This document shows, one piece after another, positions 8,548 through 17,454 of a stretch of DNA of 46,809 bases. The stretch spans positions 1-46,809 of the forward strand of contig DGJT01000026.1 in the NCBI GenBank assembly GCA_002387565.1. The letters are read 5' to 3'. Origin of the DNA: Akkermansiaceae bacterium UBA4589. GTDB taxonomy: Bacteria > Verrucomicrobiota > Verrucomicrobiia > Verrucomicrobiales > Akkermansiaceae. Each line of letters opens with the position of its first letter. The first letter of the stretch is position 1. The position numbers and the translations under genes are program-made. A model generated the notes under the pieces. That model was not told the origin of the DNA. It did not search any database and was given only the letters and a program-made list of their open reading frames with translations.

Positions 8548-9506
8548 GGTTTTCATATTTTATATTTCATAAAAAGTCATCAGCTCGATTATTATTGTCG
8601 GTTATGGCTATAACTTTGCTTAGTCACTGTTCTCAGCAAAGGTACCCTGCTATTGAGTTTAATCGTAGCCCAAGCTTTTACAAAGAAAATTCTACACCAC
8701 CTCAAGTTCAGGCTAGCAGTGCCTTACTCGTGCATTACCCTAGTATGAGTATTGTTTATGAAAAAAATGCACAAATAGAACGTCCTATTGCTAGCTTGCA
8801 AAAGCTGATTACAGGTCTACTGGTAAACAATCCTGATAGATTACAGCAAAAAATAGTGTTGCAAAAAAAAGACTTCAAAGCCTACGACCCTCAATCTGTC
8901 AAACTTAAGCCTAACGAAGCTTACACCCGTGAGCAACTCATGAAAATGTTGCTTATTAGTAGTAATAATATAGCTGCTAATGCCTTGGCTAGGGTTCACT
9001 CTGGTAGTACTAAGAGTTTCATTAAAAAGATGAATGATCTCGCCTTAGAGTTAGGTATGAATAATTCTCACTTTAAAAATGCTCACGGGCTCACGCAAAG
9101 CAATCAATACTCTACAGCCGTAGATGCGACTAAAATGGCTATTCACGCCTACCAATCAACCTTTATTGCGAGTCTATGCTCTCAACCCCAAGCCCCTCTC
9201 TACGATAGTAAGCAACAGACCCTAAACAATACTAACGCACTGCTAAAACAAACAACTATTGCCCAAGATTACCGCTGTGTAGGTCTAAAAACTGGTTATA
9301 CTCAAGCCTCTGGCTATTGTTTATCTCTAGTTATAACTAATGACAGAGAAACTTTCTTCCTTACTCTACTTAACAGCACGCGCGCTCAAATCTATAATGA
9401 TGCTCGCAAGCTCTTTAAACATGCTATTCATTCTAGTTATTTTCGTCATCAAGCAAAACCTGTTCAAACAAATAATCCATTTATCAGTTACGGCTCAATT
9501 CAATGA
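8544..9506 (+). CDS. D-alanyl-D-alanine carboxypeptidase-like lipoprotein (PBP5 family)
   Basis: Peptidase S11 protein of 320 residues. The three penicillin-binding motifs are visible: SLQK (Ser84, Lys87), SSN (139-141) and KTG (249-251). The N-terminus has a basic stretch, a hydrophobic run and LLSHC, so Cys29 may be lipidated, although His just before the Cys is unusual for a lipobox. It lacks the long C-terminal domain of classical PBP5, and is likely a small periplasmic carboxypeptidase trimming cell-wall stem peptides. It overlaps lipB at the start and the BioF-like gene at the end, both by 4 bases. Confidence 0.88.
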   Translation: MRFSYFIFHKKSSARLLLSVMAITLLSHCSQQRYPAIEFNRSPSFYKENSTPPQVQASSALLVHYPSMSIVYEKNAQIERPIASLQKLITGLLVNNPDRLQQKIVLQKKDFKAYDPQSVKLKPNEAYTREQLMKMLLISSNNIAANALARVHSGSTKSFIKKMNDLALELGMNNSHFKNAHGLTQSNQYSTAVDATKMAIHAYQSTFIASLCSQPQAPLYDSKQQTLNNTNALLKQTTIAQDYRCVGLKTGYTQASGYCLSLVITNDRETFFLTLLNSTRAQIYNDARKLFKHAIHSSYFRHQAKPVQTNNPFISYGSIQ

Positions 9507-10696
9507 AAAATAACGAGCATATTCTTAGTGAGTTACAAGCGCAACAACTTAAGCGTAGTCTCAAGGCTATTGACTCAAGAAAAAGTTCTCAATTAGAACT
9601 CGCTAATGGACAAACTTTGCATAACTTTGCCTCTAATGACTATCTTGGGTTGAGTCAACACCCTTTGCTCCTTGAAAGCTTTAAGAGAGCTATTGATACT
9701 TACGGCGCTGGATCAGGTTCGTCTCGATTACTCGCGGGCAGTTTTAGTCCTCAGCATGATTTAGAAGATAAATTAGCTGAGCTTAAACACCAACAAGCCT
9801 GCTTAAGTTTCAGTAGTGGTTATGCTACAGCAGTTGGTATTATTCCTGCTCTCTGTGACAAGGATGATATGATTATTTTTGATAAGCTTTGTCATGCTAG
9901 TTTGATTGATGGCATTAAGCTTAGTGGAGCTAAATTTAAGAGTTACAAACATCAAAATTTAGATCAATTAGCATCTTATTTAAAACAGGCTTCACAAGAT
10001 CGCAAACCCAATAGTAGATTACTCATTATCACTGAGTCTGTATTTAGCATGGACGGTGATTTAAGTGACTTGGCAACTATTGCTCAACTTAAAGAAGAGT
10101 ACCAAGCAGAACTTATGCTGGATGAAGCTCATTCAATAGGCCTTTTTGGTACTACGGGTATGGGTTTAGCTCATGAGCTCAATCTGTGCTCCGCTATTGA
10201 TTATCATGTAGGGACACTAAGTAAGTCTATCGGTCTTAGTGGCGGTTACCTCACCTGCTCTCAAGTTACCAAGGAGTTGCTTATCAATAAAGCTCGATCT
10301 TTTATTTATTCCACAGCTCCTCCTCCAGCTATTGCACAAGCTGCTCAGACGTCTCTTAATATCATTACCGGTACTTTAGGAAAGCAATTACGTGAAGATT
10401 TATGGTCAAATATTAATTATCTCAATGAGAAACTAAATTCCTTAAACTCTGAGTCCAACTCTGTTTCTAAAAGTGCTATCATTCCTTTCTTCACCAAAAA
10501 CGGCAGTGCTAAGCAAGCCTTAGCTTGGCAACAGCAACTAGAACAGCAAGGTTTTTGGGTACCAGCCATTCGTTATCCTACTGTAGCTAAGAACCAATCA
10601 CGCCTACGTATTAGTCTCACTAGCCAGCATAAAAAACAAACTTTGGATGCTCTCATTGATGTTTTATCAAGTCTTGAGACAGCTAATTTAAACTAG
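9503..10696 (+). CDS. bioF: 8-amino-7-oxononanoate synthase (BioF-like alpha-oxoamine synthase)
   Basis: PLP enzyme that condenses an acyl thioester with an amino acid; the BioF reaction joins pimeloyl-ACP and L-alanine in biotin synthesis. Within 397 residues, NFASNDYLGLSQHP and GAGSGSSRLLAGS are typical, His131 stacks on the cofactor, DEAHSIGLFG (207-216) holds the PLP-binding Asp207 and His210, and Lys241 in GTLSKSIGLSGGY is the Schiff-base lysine. Other members of the superfamily (KBL, serine palmitoyltransferase) are possible, since no other biotin gene is present. The ATGA overlap couples it to the carboxypeptidase gene. Confidence 0.82.
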   Translation: MKNNEHILSELQAQQLKRSLKAIDSRKSSQLELANGQTLHNFASNDYLGLSQHPLLLESFKRAIDTYGAGSGSSRLLAGSFSPQHDLEDKLAELKHQQACLSFSSGYATAVGIIPALCDKDDMIIFDKLCHASLIDGIKLSGAKFKSYKHQNLDQLASYLKQASQDRKPNSRLLIITESVFSMDGDLSDLATIAQLKEEYQAELMLDEAHSIGLFGTTGMGLAHELNLCSAIDYHVGTLSKSIGLSGGYLTCSQVTKELLINKARSFIYSTAPPPAIAQAAQTSLNIITGTLGKQLREDLWSNINYLNEKLNSLNSESNSVSKSAIIPFFTKNGSAKQALAWQQQLEQQGFWVPAIRYPTVAKNQSRLRISLTSQHKKQTLDALIDVLSSLETANLN

Positions 10697-10795
10697 ATAG
10701 AACTAAGGACTCTTTCCTCTTGACCTAATAGTGGTTTCTTCCTAGCTTATTGGCTCTGAGAAAATATAAAAACTCAGTTATATTTAAAATAAATT

Positions 10796-11983
10796 ATGAA
10801 TATTCACGAATATCAGGCAAAGCAATTATTTGACCAATTTAGTGTACCAAGTCCACAAGGTAAAGTTGCGCATACCGCGCAAGAAGCCTACGACGCAGCT
10901 GTAGCTATTGGCGGTGATAATATTGTTGTCAAAGCTCAGGTTCACGCAGGTGGCCGTGGTAAAGGTACATTTAAGAACGGCTTCCAAGGTGGTGTACACC
11001 TTGTAAAAACTGCTGATGAGGCTAAAGCTATGGCAGAGCAAATGCTCGGACAAGTTTTAGTGACGCATCAAACAGGTGAAGAAGGCCGACTCGTTAATCA
11101 AGTAATGATTGCAGAAGCTGTAGACATCGAAAGAGAGCTCTATCTCTCTTTGCTTATCGATCGTGAAACTTCACGTCCAGTGATTGTAGCCTCAACTGAA
11201 GGCGGCATGGATATCGAAGCCGTAGCTGAAGAAACTCCAGAAAAAATCGTTCACCAAGTGATTCACCCTCTTAATGGTTTACAGCCTTACGAAGTACGTA
11301 AATTAGCTGCAGCACTTAAGCTTAAAGACAAAGGCTTGCTCAAGCAATTCAATGTACTTATCCATAACCTCTATAAGCTCTTTATTGGTTGTGATTGCTC
11401 AATGGTTGAAATCAACCCATTAGTAGTAACTCCTGATCAACAGCTCTTGGCACTCGATGCTAAATTTGATTTTGATGACAACGCCCTATACCGTCATCCA
11501 GATATCGCAGAAATGCGTGACCCAGCTGAAGAAGATCCACGTGAAGTAGAAGCTTCTAAATATGACCTAAACTACATTGGTCTTGATGGTAGTATCGCTT
11601 GTTTGGTAAATGGTGCTGGTCTTGCTATGGCAACTATGGACATCATTAAGCATTATGGTGGTGAGCCAGCTAACTTCCTTGATGTAGGTGGTAGTGCCTC
11701 GACAGAGCAAGTTACAGCTGCTTTTAAAATCATCCTTGATGATCCAAAAGTAGAAGGTATTCTCATTAATATCTTTGGTGGTATTATGGATTGTAATGTT
11801 ATTGCCCAAGGTGTGGTGGAAGCCGCTAAGCAAGTAGAGCTTAATATCCCTCTCGTAGTTCGCCTTGAAGGTAACAATGTAGAAGCAGGTAAAGCAACAC
11901 TAGAAGCCAGTGATGTAAATCTTATCACAGCTTCAACTCTAGCTGAAGCTACAGAAAAAATCACAGCTGCACTCTCTGCATAA
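10796..11983 (+). CDS. sucC: Succinyl-CoA synthetase beta subunit
   Basis: ADP/GDP-forming subunit of the TCA-cycle enzyme that makes ATP or GTP from succinyl-CoA. The 395-residue protein starts MNIHEYQAKQLFDQF, has the ATP-grasp segment VVKAQVHAGGRGKGTFKNG near residues 45-63, and ends with the CoA-ligase part including GGSASTEQV and NIFGGIMDCN. Length is normal. sucD follows after 34 bases. It has a 99-base upstream gap with no strong promoter that I can defend. Confidence 0.98.
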   Translation: MNIHEYQAKQLFDQFSVPSPQGKVAHTAQEAYDAAVAIGGDNIVVKAQVHAGGRGKGTFKNGFQGGVHLVKTADEAKAMAEQMLGQVLVTHQTGEEGRLVNQVMIAEAVDIERELYLSLLIDRETSRPVIVASTEGGMDIEAVAEETPEKIVHQVIHPLNGLQPYEVRKLAAALKLKDKGLLKQFNVLIHNLYKLFIGCDCSMVEINPLVVTPDQQLLALDAKFDFDDNALYRHPDIAEMRDPAEEDPREVEASKYDLNYIGLDGSIACLVNGAGLAMATMDIIKHYGGEPANFLDVGGSASTEQVTAAFKIILDDPKVEGILINIFGGIMDCNVIAQGVVEAAKQVELNIPLVVRLEGNNVEAGKATLEASDVNLITASTLAEATEKITAALSA

Positions 11984-12017
11984 ATTCAGCTTAACTAAAC
12001 TTTTAGAAAAATATATT

Positions 12018-12908
12018 ATGTCTATTCTCGTTGACGAAAACACAAAATTACTTATCCAAGGTATCACAGGTGGCTTTGGTGGCAAACACGCACAATTAAG
12101 CATTGACTACGGCACTCAGGTCGTAGGAGGTGTAACTCCAGGTAAAGGCGGCCAAATTTTTGGTGCTGCCACGCCTATTTACGATACTGTATCAGAAGCT
12201 GCCCATGAAACAGGCGCTACAGCTACAGCTATTTTTGTGCCTCCTCCCTTTGCTGCTGATGCTATTTTAGAAGCCGTTGATGCACAGCTCGATTTAGTAG
12301 TTTGTATTACAGAAGGTATCCCTGTTATGGATATGATGCGCGTTAAAGAAGCCATGCAAGGCAGCAAAACTCGCCTCATTGGACCTAACTGCCCAGGCGT
12401 AGTAACTCCAGGTACTGGTGAAAACTCACATGGTGGTTGCCGTATTGGTATTGCTCCAGGTTACATCCATAAAAAAGGTAATGTAGGTATCGTATCTCGT
12501 TCAGGTACACTCACTTACGAAGCCGTATGGCAAATCACTCAACTTGGCTACGGTCAATCCACTTGTGTTGGTATTGGTGGTGATCCTATCAATGGCACAT
12601 CACACCTTGATATCATCAAAATGTTCAATGAAGATCCAGAAACTGAGTCTATCATCATGATTGGTGAAATCGGTGGCACAGCAGAAGAAGAAGCTGCAGC
12701 ATGGATTAAAGATAATTGTAACAAACCTGTAGCCGGCTTTATTGCTGGTGCAACAGCGCCTCCAGGACGCCGCATGGGTCATGCTGGAGCTATTGTTTCT
12801 GGTGGCATGGGTACTGCAGAGGCTAAAAAAGCAGCTTTCAAAGAAGCTGGTATTGGTATCGCTGAGACTCCTTCTGACATCGGAAGAACTCTCATTGAAA
12901 TGCTATAA
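12018..12908 (+). CDS. sucD: Succinyl-CoA synthetase alpha subunit
   Basis: CoA-binding and phosphohistidine subunit of succinyl-CoA synthetase. The 296 residues have the N-terminal Rossmann segment QGITGGFGGKHAQ, the GPNCPGVVTPG motif at 122-132, and the phosphorylated His255 in GHAGAIVSGG. Pairs directly with sucC. The parA-like gene starts 15 bases after the stop, so it may be read through from this operon. Confidence 0.98.
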   Translation: MSILVDENTKLLIQGITGGFGGKHAQLSIDYGTQVVGGVTPGKGGQIFGAATPIYDTVSEAAHETGATATAIFVPPPFAADAILEAVDAQLDLVVCITEGIPVMDMMRVKEAMQGSKTRLIGPNCPGVVTPGTGENSHGGCRIGIAPGYIHKKGNVGIVSRSGTLTYEAVWQITQLGYGQSTCVGIGGDPINGTSHLDIIKMFNEDPETESIIMIGEIGGTAEEEAAAWIKDNCNKPVAGFIAGATAPPGRRMGHAGAIVSGGMGTAEAKKAAFKEAGIGIAETPSDIGRTLIEML

Positions 12909-12923
12909 TTCTATCTTTGTTAA

Positions 12924-13688
12924 ATGAAAATTGTTGCTATAGCTAATCAGAAAGGTGGCGTAGGCAAAACTACCACTAGCATTAACTTAGCCGCATATTT
13001 AGCAAAAAAAGGCTACAAGACCCTGTTGATCGATATGGATCCTCAGGGGAATTGTAGTAGCGGCATAGGGGTGGAAACACCCCCTAACGCCAATATTTAC
13101 CATGCGCTCACTAATAGCGTTAATATTCTTGATGTTATTATTCCTACCCCAGTAGAGAATCTTTTTATTGCTCCTAGCAATATGGATTTAGCTGGTATTG
13201 AGATTGAGCTCGCTCAAACAGGCCATAGCTTCAAAGAACTTAGAAACCAAGTCCATCAAGAAGCTCTTATGCAGTATTATGATTTCTGCATTATTGATAC
13301 ATCACCTTCTCTAGGCATCCTCATGACCAATGCTCTAGCATGTTCTGATGAAGTCCTTATCCCCCTCCAATGTGAGTGGTTTGGCTTAGAAGGTCTTACT
13401 AAAATTATTCAAATCATTAAAAAGGTTCAACAGCAAGATAATGCCTTTATTACTAAATTAGGAGGCATCATCCTGACTATGTATGATAGCCGTACGAACC
13501 TAGCTAACCAAGTTAAGGCTGAAATTCAAAAATATTTCCCTAATGAATGCTACAAAACATTCATCCCTCGTAATATTAAACTCAGCGAAGCGCCTAGCTA
13601 TGGGCAGTGTATTTTTGACTACCAATCTTACTCTGTTGGAGCCAAAAAATACGCTGAATTAGCAGAAGAATTTTTAAAACGCCAATAA
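12924..13688 (+). CDS. ParA/Soj-family ATPase
   Basis: Deviant Walker-type ATPase of 254 residues: NQKGGVGKTTTSINLAA at 8-24 contains the signature lysine, DMDPQGNCSSG follows near 38-48, and IIDTSPSLG near 116-124. The family drives chromosome or plasmid segregation with ParB, or positions other cargo. No parB is adjacent, which is unusual for a chromosomal parA and leaves its cargo open. It is packed between sucD and mreB, so a role with the shape machinery is possible but not shown. Confidence 0.88.
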   Translation: MKIVAIANQKGGVGKTTTSINLAAYLAKKGYKTLLIDMDPQGNCSSGIGVETPPNANIYHALTNSVNILDVIIPTPVENLFIAPSNMDLAGIEIELAQTGHSFKELRNQVHQEALMQYYDFCIIDTSPSLGILMTNALACSDEVLIPLQCEWFGLEGLTKIIQIIKKVQQQDNAFITKLGGIILTMYDSRTNLANQVKAEIQKYFPNECYKTFIPRNIKLSEAPSYGQCIFDYQSYSVGAKKYAELAEEFLKRQ

Positions 13689-13737
13689 TTAAGAATTCGG
13701 TGTAGACTAATTTAAAAATAATGATATTCTCCTGTAT

Positions 13738-14751
13738 ATGAGTTTATTTAGTAATTTTTTTGCTGAGGATATCGCCATTGATTTAGGCACAGCAAATACC
13801 TTGGTTTATGTTAAAGGAAAAGGCGTGATTTTAACTGAGCCTTCTGTTGTCGCGGTTAACACCAGTACAGGTGAAATTGTCGCTGTTGGCGAAGAAGCCA
13901 AGAAAATGCTCGGGAAAACTCCTATGGGAGTTCAAGCTATCAGACCTTTAAAAGATGGTGTTATCGCCGACTTTGAAGCAGCTGAAGCTCTCTTAAAATA
14001 TTTTATTAATAAAGCCTTACCTAAACATCGCTTGTCGCAACCTAGAGTTATTATTGCGGTTCCTTCTCAAATCACTTCTGTAGAAAGACGTGCAGTCAAA
14101 GAGTCAGCAGAAAAAGCAGGAGCAAAGATGGTGTACCTCATTGAAGAGCCACGTGCTGCAGCTATTGGCGCAGGCCTTCCTATTGACGAAGCAGACGGCA
14201 ACATGGTTGTAGATATTGGTGGTGGTACTACTGAAATTGCGATTATCTCACTCTCTGGCATGGTGCATTGTGCAAGTGTTAAGGTTGCTGGTGACAATTT
14301 AGATGATGCTATTATGACTTATATTAAGCTTAAATATAACTTACTTATTGGTTATAAAACTGCTGAAAATATTAAAATCCGTATTGGTAACGCCTACCCT
14401 CAAAAAGAGGAAACAGATATGGAAATAAAAGGTCGTGACCTACTCTCTGGATTACCTAAGTCTATAAAAATTAATTCTACAGAAATTAGAGAATCTATGG
14501 CTGAAACTATTGCTGTAATTATTAGAGCTATCAAAAGCTCGCTTGAAGAATGCCCTCCTGAATTAGCTTCAGACTTACTCGATCGTGGATTGGTACTTGC
14601 AGGTGGTGGAGCTCTTATCCGAGGCCTCAAGGAACTTATTCAAGAGGAAACTAATTTGCCTGTGTTTATTGCTGATGATCCACTAACAGCTATTGCTAAC
14701 GGCAGTGGTATGGCGCTCGCAAACCTTAGTTTGCTCGAAAAAGCCACTTAA
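13738..14751 (+). CDS. mreB: Rod shape-determining protein MreB
   Basis: Bacterial actin of 337 residues that guides cell-wall synthesis. Seen: phosphate-1 loop IDLGTANTLVYVKG near the start, the VDIGGGTTEIAIISL phosphate-2 loop around 160-174, and the LAGGGALIRGL adenosine segment near 285. The N-terminal MSLFSNFFAEDIAIDL matches the family. First gene of mreBCD; a TATTCT hexamer lies very close upstream of the ATG, so a leaderless or very short-leader transcript is possible. Confidence 0.98.
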   Translation: MSLFSNFFAEDIAIDLGTANTLVYVKGKGVILTEPSVVAVNTSTGEIVAVGEEAKKMLGKTPMGVQAIRPLKDGVIADFEAAEALLKYFINKALPKHRLSQPRVIIAVPSQITSVERRAVKESAEKAGAKMVYLIEEPRAAAIGAGLPIDEADGNMVVDIGGGTTEIAIISLSGMVHCASVKVAGDNLDDAIMTYIKLKYNLLIGYKTAENIKIRIGNAYPQKEETDMEIKGRDLLSGLPKSIKINSTEIRESMAETIAVIIRAIKSSLEECPPELASDLLDRGLVLAGGGALIRGLKELIQEETNLPVFIADDPLTAIANGSGMALANLSLLEKAT

Positions 14752-14774
14752 GTTTTCATTGTTTCGTTTAGGCT

Positions 14775-15620
14775 ATGATTAATAAAAGTGTTTTTAACTT
14801 AAAAACTAAGCCTAAACCTATCAAGAGTAAGTATGGCTATCCCATAATAGCCTTTATTTTGCTCACTTTAATTGTGGGTTATTTAAGCCCTAAAACTTTA
14901 GTTGCAGGTCAGAAAGTTTACTACAGTATTCTGCTCACTTTCTTAAATAAAGAGTCTGATATTTATCAAAATATAGGCTCATTTTTTAGTGATATTCAAA
15001 CTCAAGAAGAATTAACAGCAAAACTCAATAGTATTGAGCCTGATTACGCTAAATTACAAACATTAAAAAATGAGTTTACTTCTTTAGCTAAAGAAAACAG
15101 TGAGCTTAGAGAGCTACTAAACATCAAACAAAATAAGTTTAGTGACGCTATGACGGCTGAGTTAATCCAAAAACCTAATAACGCGACCGGAAAAGAGATT
15201 TATATTTCTTTTCCCAAAGAGAGCTCTATTAGCATTAATCAAGCTGTAGCTTCACCCCAAGGTTTAATTGGTAAAATAGTAGATATACCTAGTGATGGGT
15301 TAGCTCGTGTACTACTTGTTTATGACAAAAACTTTTATTTAGGGGCTCAGGTCAAAAACAGCCAAATCAAAGGTGTCTTAAGTGGCACAGATAATCCTAA
15401 TGAGTTAATTTTCAAACCATTAACCAGAGACTCTCAGTTATCAATTGAGCTGGCCATAGGTGAACAAATTATCACTCGTGACAGCAGTCCTGTTTTCCCT
15501 AATCATATTGATATTGGCAAAGTTTCTCAAATAAATGGCAATACAGTTATCATTAAGCCTAATGTCGACTTTAAGCAGTTGAAATGGCTTTTTATTTTAG
15601 TGCAGCAACCTAGCAACTAA
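14775..15620 (+). CDS. mreC: Rod shape-determining protein MreC
   Basis: Periplasmic scaffold of the elongasome, 281 residues. A basic N-terminus is followed by one membrane helix (about residues 22-42), a coiled-coil stretch with LKNEFTSLAKENSELRELLNI, then a beta-rich domain with the typical SPQGLIGKIV and ARVLLVYD segments. It lies 23 bases after mreB and 11 before the mreD-like gene. Confidence 0.93.
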   Translation: MINKSVFNLKTKPKPIKSKYGYPIIAFILLTLIVGYLSPKTLVAGQKVYYSILLTFLNKESDIYQNIGSFFSDIQTQEELTAKLNSIEPDYAKLQTLKNEFTSLAKENSELRELLNIKQNKFSDAMTAELIQKPNNATGKEIYISFPKESSISINQAVASPQGLIGKIVDIPSDGLARVLLVYDKNFYLGAQVKNSQIKGVLSGTDNPNELIFKPLTRDSQLSIELAIGEQIITRDSSPVFPNHIDIGKVSQINGNTVIIKPNVDFKQLKWLFILVQQPSN

Positions 15621-15631
15621 ATATAATCACG

Positions 15632-16117
15632 ATGAGGCAATTCATATTCCATTTACTTTTACTTATAGCTATTTGGATGATAGTCCATGGCTCTCCTGTA
15701 GAGTTCATTTGGCAAATATATCCCATTATTTGGTTTATTTTATTGGTTAATTTACAATTTAATTTCCTTACCTTCTTGTTAATCTGTTTTATTTTCGGAT
15801 TTATAGCTGATTTTGAAATTATATCTATTTTTGACCATGAAAACCAAGGGCTATTTTGGGGATTTAGTAGTATATTTATCATGATTGCAGGAGGTATTCA
15901 GCGATTAGCAGCACATTCAATTTCTATGAATATTATTTATATAGGTTTTATTCATGAAGTTTATCGATTTATCATCAAATTTAACCATACAAATACTTCT
16001 TATCACTGGGGAAGTCATCTATGGGAAACGGTCTTAAACCTTATCTTTTTATTATCTATTTCCACGCTTGTTTTCTTGATTCAAGAGAGGGTAAACCCTA
16101 AAGGTAAGCTAATTTAA
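15632..16117 (+). CDS. mreD: MreD-like membrane protein
   Basis: A 161-residue, almost entirely hydrophobic protein with about five membrane helices. MreD sequences are poorly conserved, so the call rests mainly on position: it directly follows mreC, has the right size (about 160-175 residues) and topology. The central segment FGFIADFEIISIFDHENQGLFWG resembles the conserved MreD loop with Asp and Gly residues before a helix. Confidence 0.75.
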   Translation: MRQFIFHLLLLIAIWMIVHGSPVEFIWQIYPIIWFILLVNLQFNFLTFLLICFIFGFIADFEIISIFDHENQGLFWGFSSIFIMIAGGIQRLAAHSISMNIIYIGFIHEVYRFIIKFNHTNTSYHWGSHLWETVLNLIFLLSISTLVFLIQERVNPKGKLI

Positions 16118-16124
16118 AGTTCAT

Positions 16125-16155
16125 CAAAACAGAGTCTTACAAAGCTCTATTTTTT
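16125..16155 (+). terminator. Probable terminator after mreBCD
   Basis: A weak stem (AGAGT/GCTCT, extended by AAAA/TTTT across one mismatch) is followed by a run of T residues at 16150-16157. It lies 8 bases after the mreD stop and before nuoD, so it likely separates the two operons. Confidence 0.5.
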
Positions 16156-16224
16156 TTATTAGAAAAAAGAACTTGTGATAGCTATTTTAAAAGCCTAGAA
16201 TCCAAATTAATTCTTAATTGTTCT

Positions 16225-17454
16225 ATGAGTCAAACCGAAGTCCATTACCAAACTCAAGATTCAGCTAGTAAGTACCACACAGAAGCACCTGACAATCACA
16301 TGGTACTTAGTATGGGGCCTTCTCACCCTGCCACACATGGAGTACTTAAGCTTTTATTACATTTAGATGGCGAAATTATTGCCAAGGCTAGTCCCGAAGT
16401 CGGTTTCCTTCACCGTGGTGATGAAAAAATAGCTGAAAATATGCATTACAATCAATTTGTCCCGTATACAGACAGATTAGATTACCTTGCCCCTCTTGCA
16501 AATAATGTCGCTTACGCTTGCGCTGTAGAAAAACTAATGGGATGGGAACTACCTCCTCGAGGTCAAGCTATTCGAGTGTTATGCTGTGAATTAGCAAGGA
16601 TATCATCACATCTACTCGGGGTTGGTGTATTTGCCATGGATGTAGGCGCTATGACAGTATTCCTTCATACTTTTACTGAAAGAGAAAAGATTTACAACCT
16701 CTGTGAACGTCTTACTGGTGCTAGATTTACTACGTCATACACTCGTGTAGGAGGTCAAATTAGAGATTTACCTCCAGGCTTTGAAGCTGAAATTAGAACC
16801 TTCCTTGAGGAGTGCACACAAGCTATTGACGAAGTTGACAAACTACTCTCTCGAAATAAAATTTTTATTGATAGAACTAAAGACATTGGAATCATTAGCC
16901 GTGAAGACGCTATTAGTTGGGGATTAACCGGTCCTAATTTACGTGCTTCTGGGGTAAAAAGAGATTTACGTAAGAATTCACCTTATTTAGGTTATCAAAA
17001 ATATGAATTTGACGTCCCTGTAGGAGAAGTCGGTGACTGCTATGATCGTTACCTAGTACGCCTAGAAGAAATGCGTCAATCTATCTCTATTCTCTATCAA
17101 GTACTTGATACATTACCTGATGGACCTATCAATGTGAGTGACTACAAAAATGTCCTGCCAGATAAAGAAAAGGTTCTCATGAGCATGGAAGAGCTTATTC
17201 ATCATTTTATTATCAATACCCAAGGCTTGGATGCTCCAGAAGGCGAAGTTTATTTTGCAGCAGAAAACCCTAAGGGAGAGCTTGGATTTTATATTTATTC
17301 CAAAGGTGGAGGTGTCCCCTATCGCCTTAAAATAAGGTCTCCATCCTTTATCAATCTTTCTATCTTACAAGAATTATTACCCCAACACCTTATGTCTGAT
17401 ATTCCTACTATTTTAGGTTCTCTCGATTTTGTGATGGGAGAATGTGACCGTTAA
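16225..17454 (+). CDS. nuoD: NADH-quinone oxidoreductase subunit D
   Basis: 49-kDa-type subunit at the quinone site of complex I. The 409 residues carry GPSHPATHGVLK near 32-43, EVGFLHRGDEKIAE, the YTDRLDYLAP segment and the C-terminal DFVMGECDR. It is a separate NuoD, not a NuoCD fusion. nuoA, nuoB and nuoC do not precede it: the upstream gene is mreD. Next comes an exported thioredoxin-like gene overlapping its end by 11 bases. Confidence 0.97.
   Translation: MSQTEVHYQTQDSASKYHTEAPDNHMVLSMGPSHPATHGVLKLLLHLDGEIIAKASPEVGFLHRGDEKIAENMHYNQFVPYTDRLDYLAPLANNVAYACAVEKLMGWELPPRGQAIRVLCCELARISSHLLGVGVFAMDVGAMTVFLHTFTEREKIYNLCERLTGARFTTSYTRVGGQIRDLPPGFEAEIRTFLEECTQAIDEVDKLLSRNKIFIDRTKDIGIISREDAISWGLTGPNLRASGVKRDLRKNSPYLGYQKYEFDVPVGEVGDCYDRYLVRLEEMRQSISILYQVLDTLPDGPINVSDYKNVLPDKEKVLMSMEELIHHFIINTQGLDAPEGEVYFAAENPKGELGFYIYSKGGGVPYRLKIRSPSFINLSILQELLPQHLMSDIPTILGSLDFVMGECDR

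Noticed and set aside
10720..10748. TTGACC then TAGCTT at 17 bases, as a sucC promoter
   Set aside because: The -10 element matches only three of six positions, so I could not defend it.
12742..12927. Open frame overlapping the end of sucD
   Set aside because: It lies inside sucD in another frame and has no independent support.
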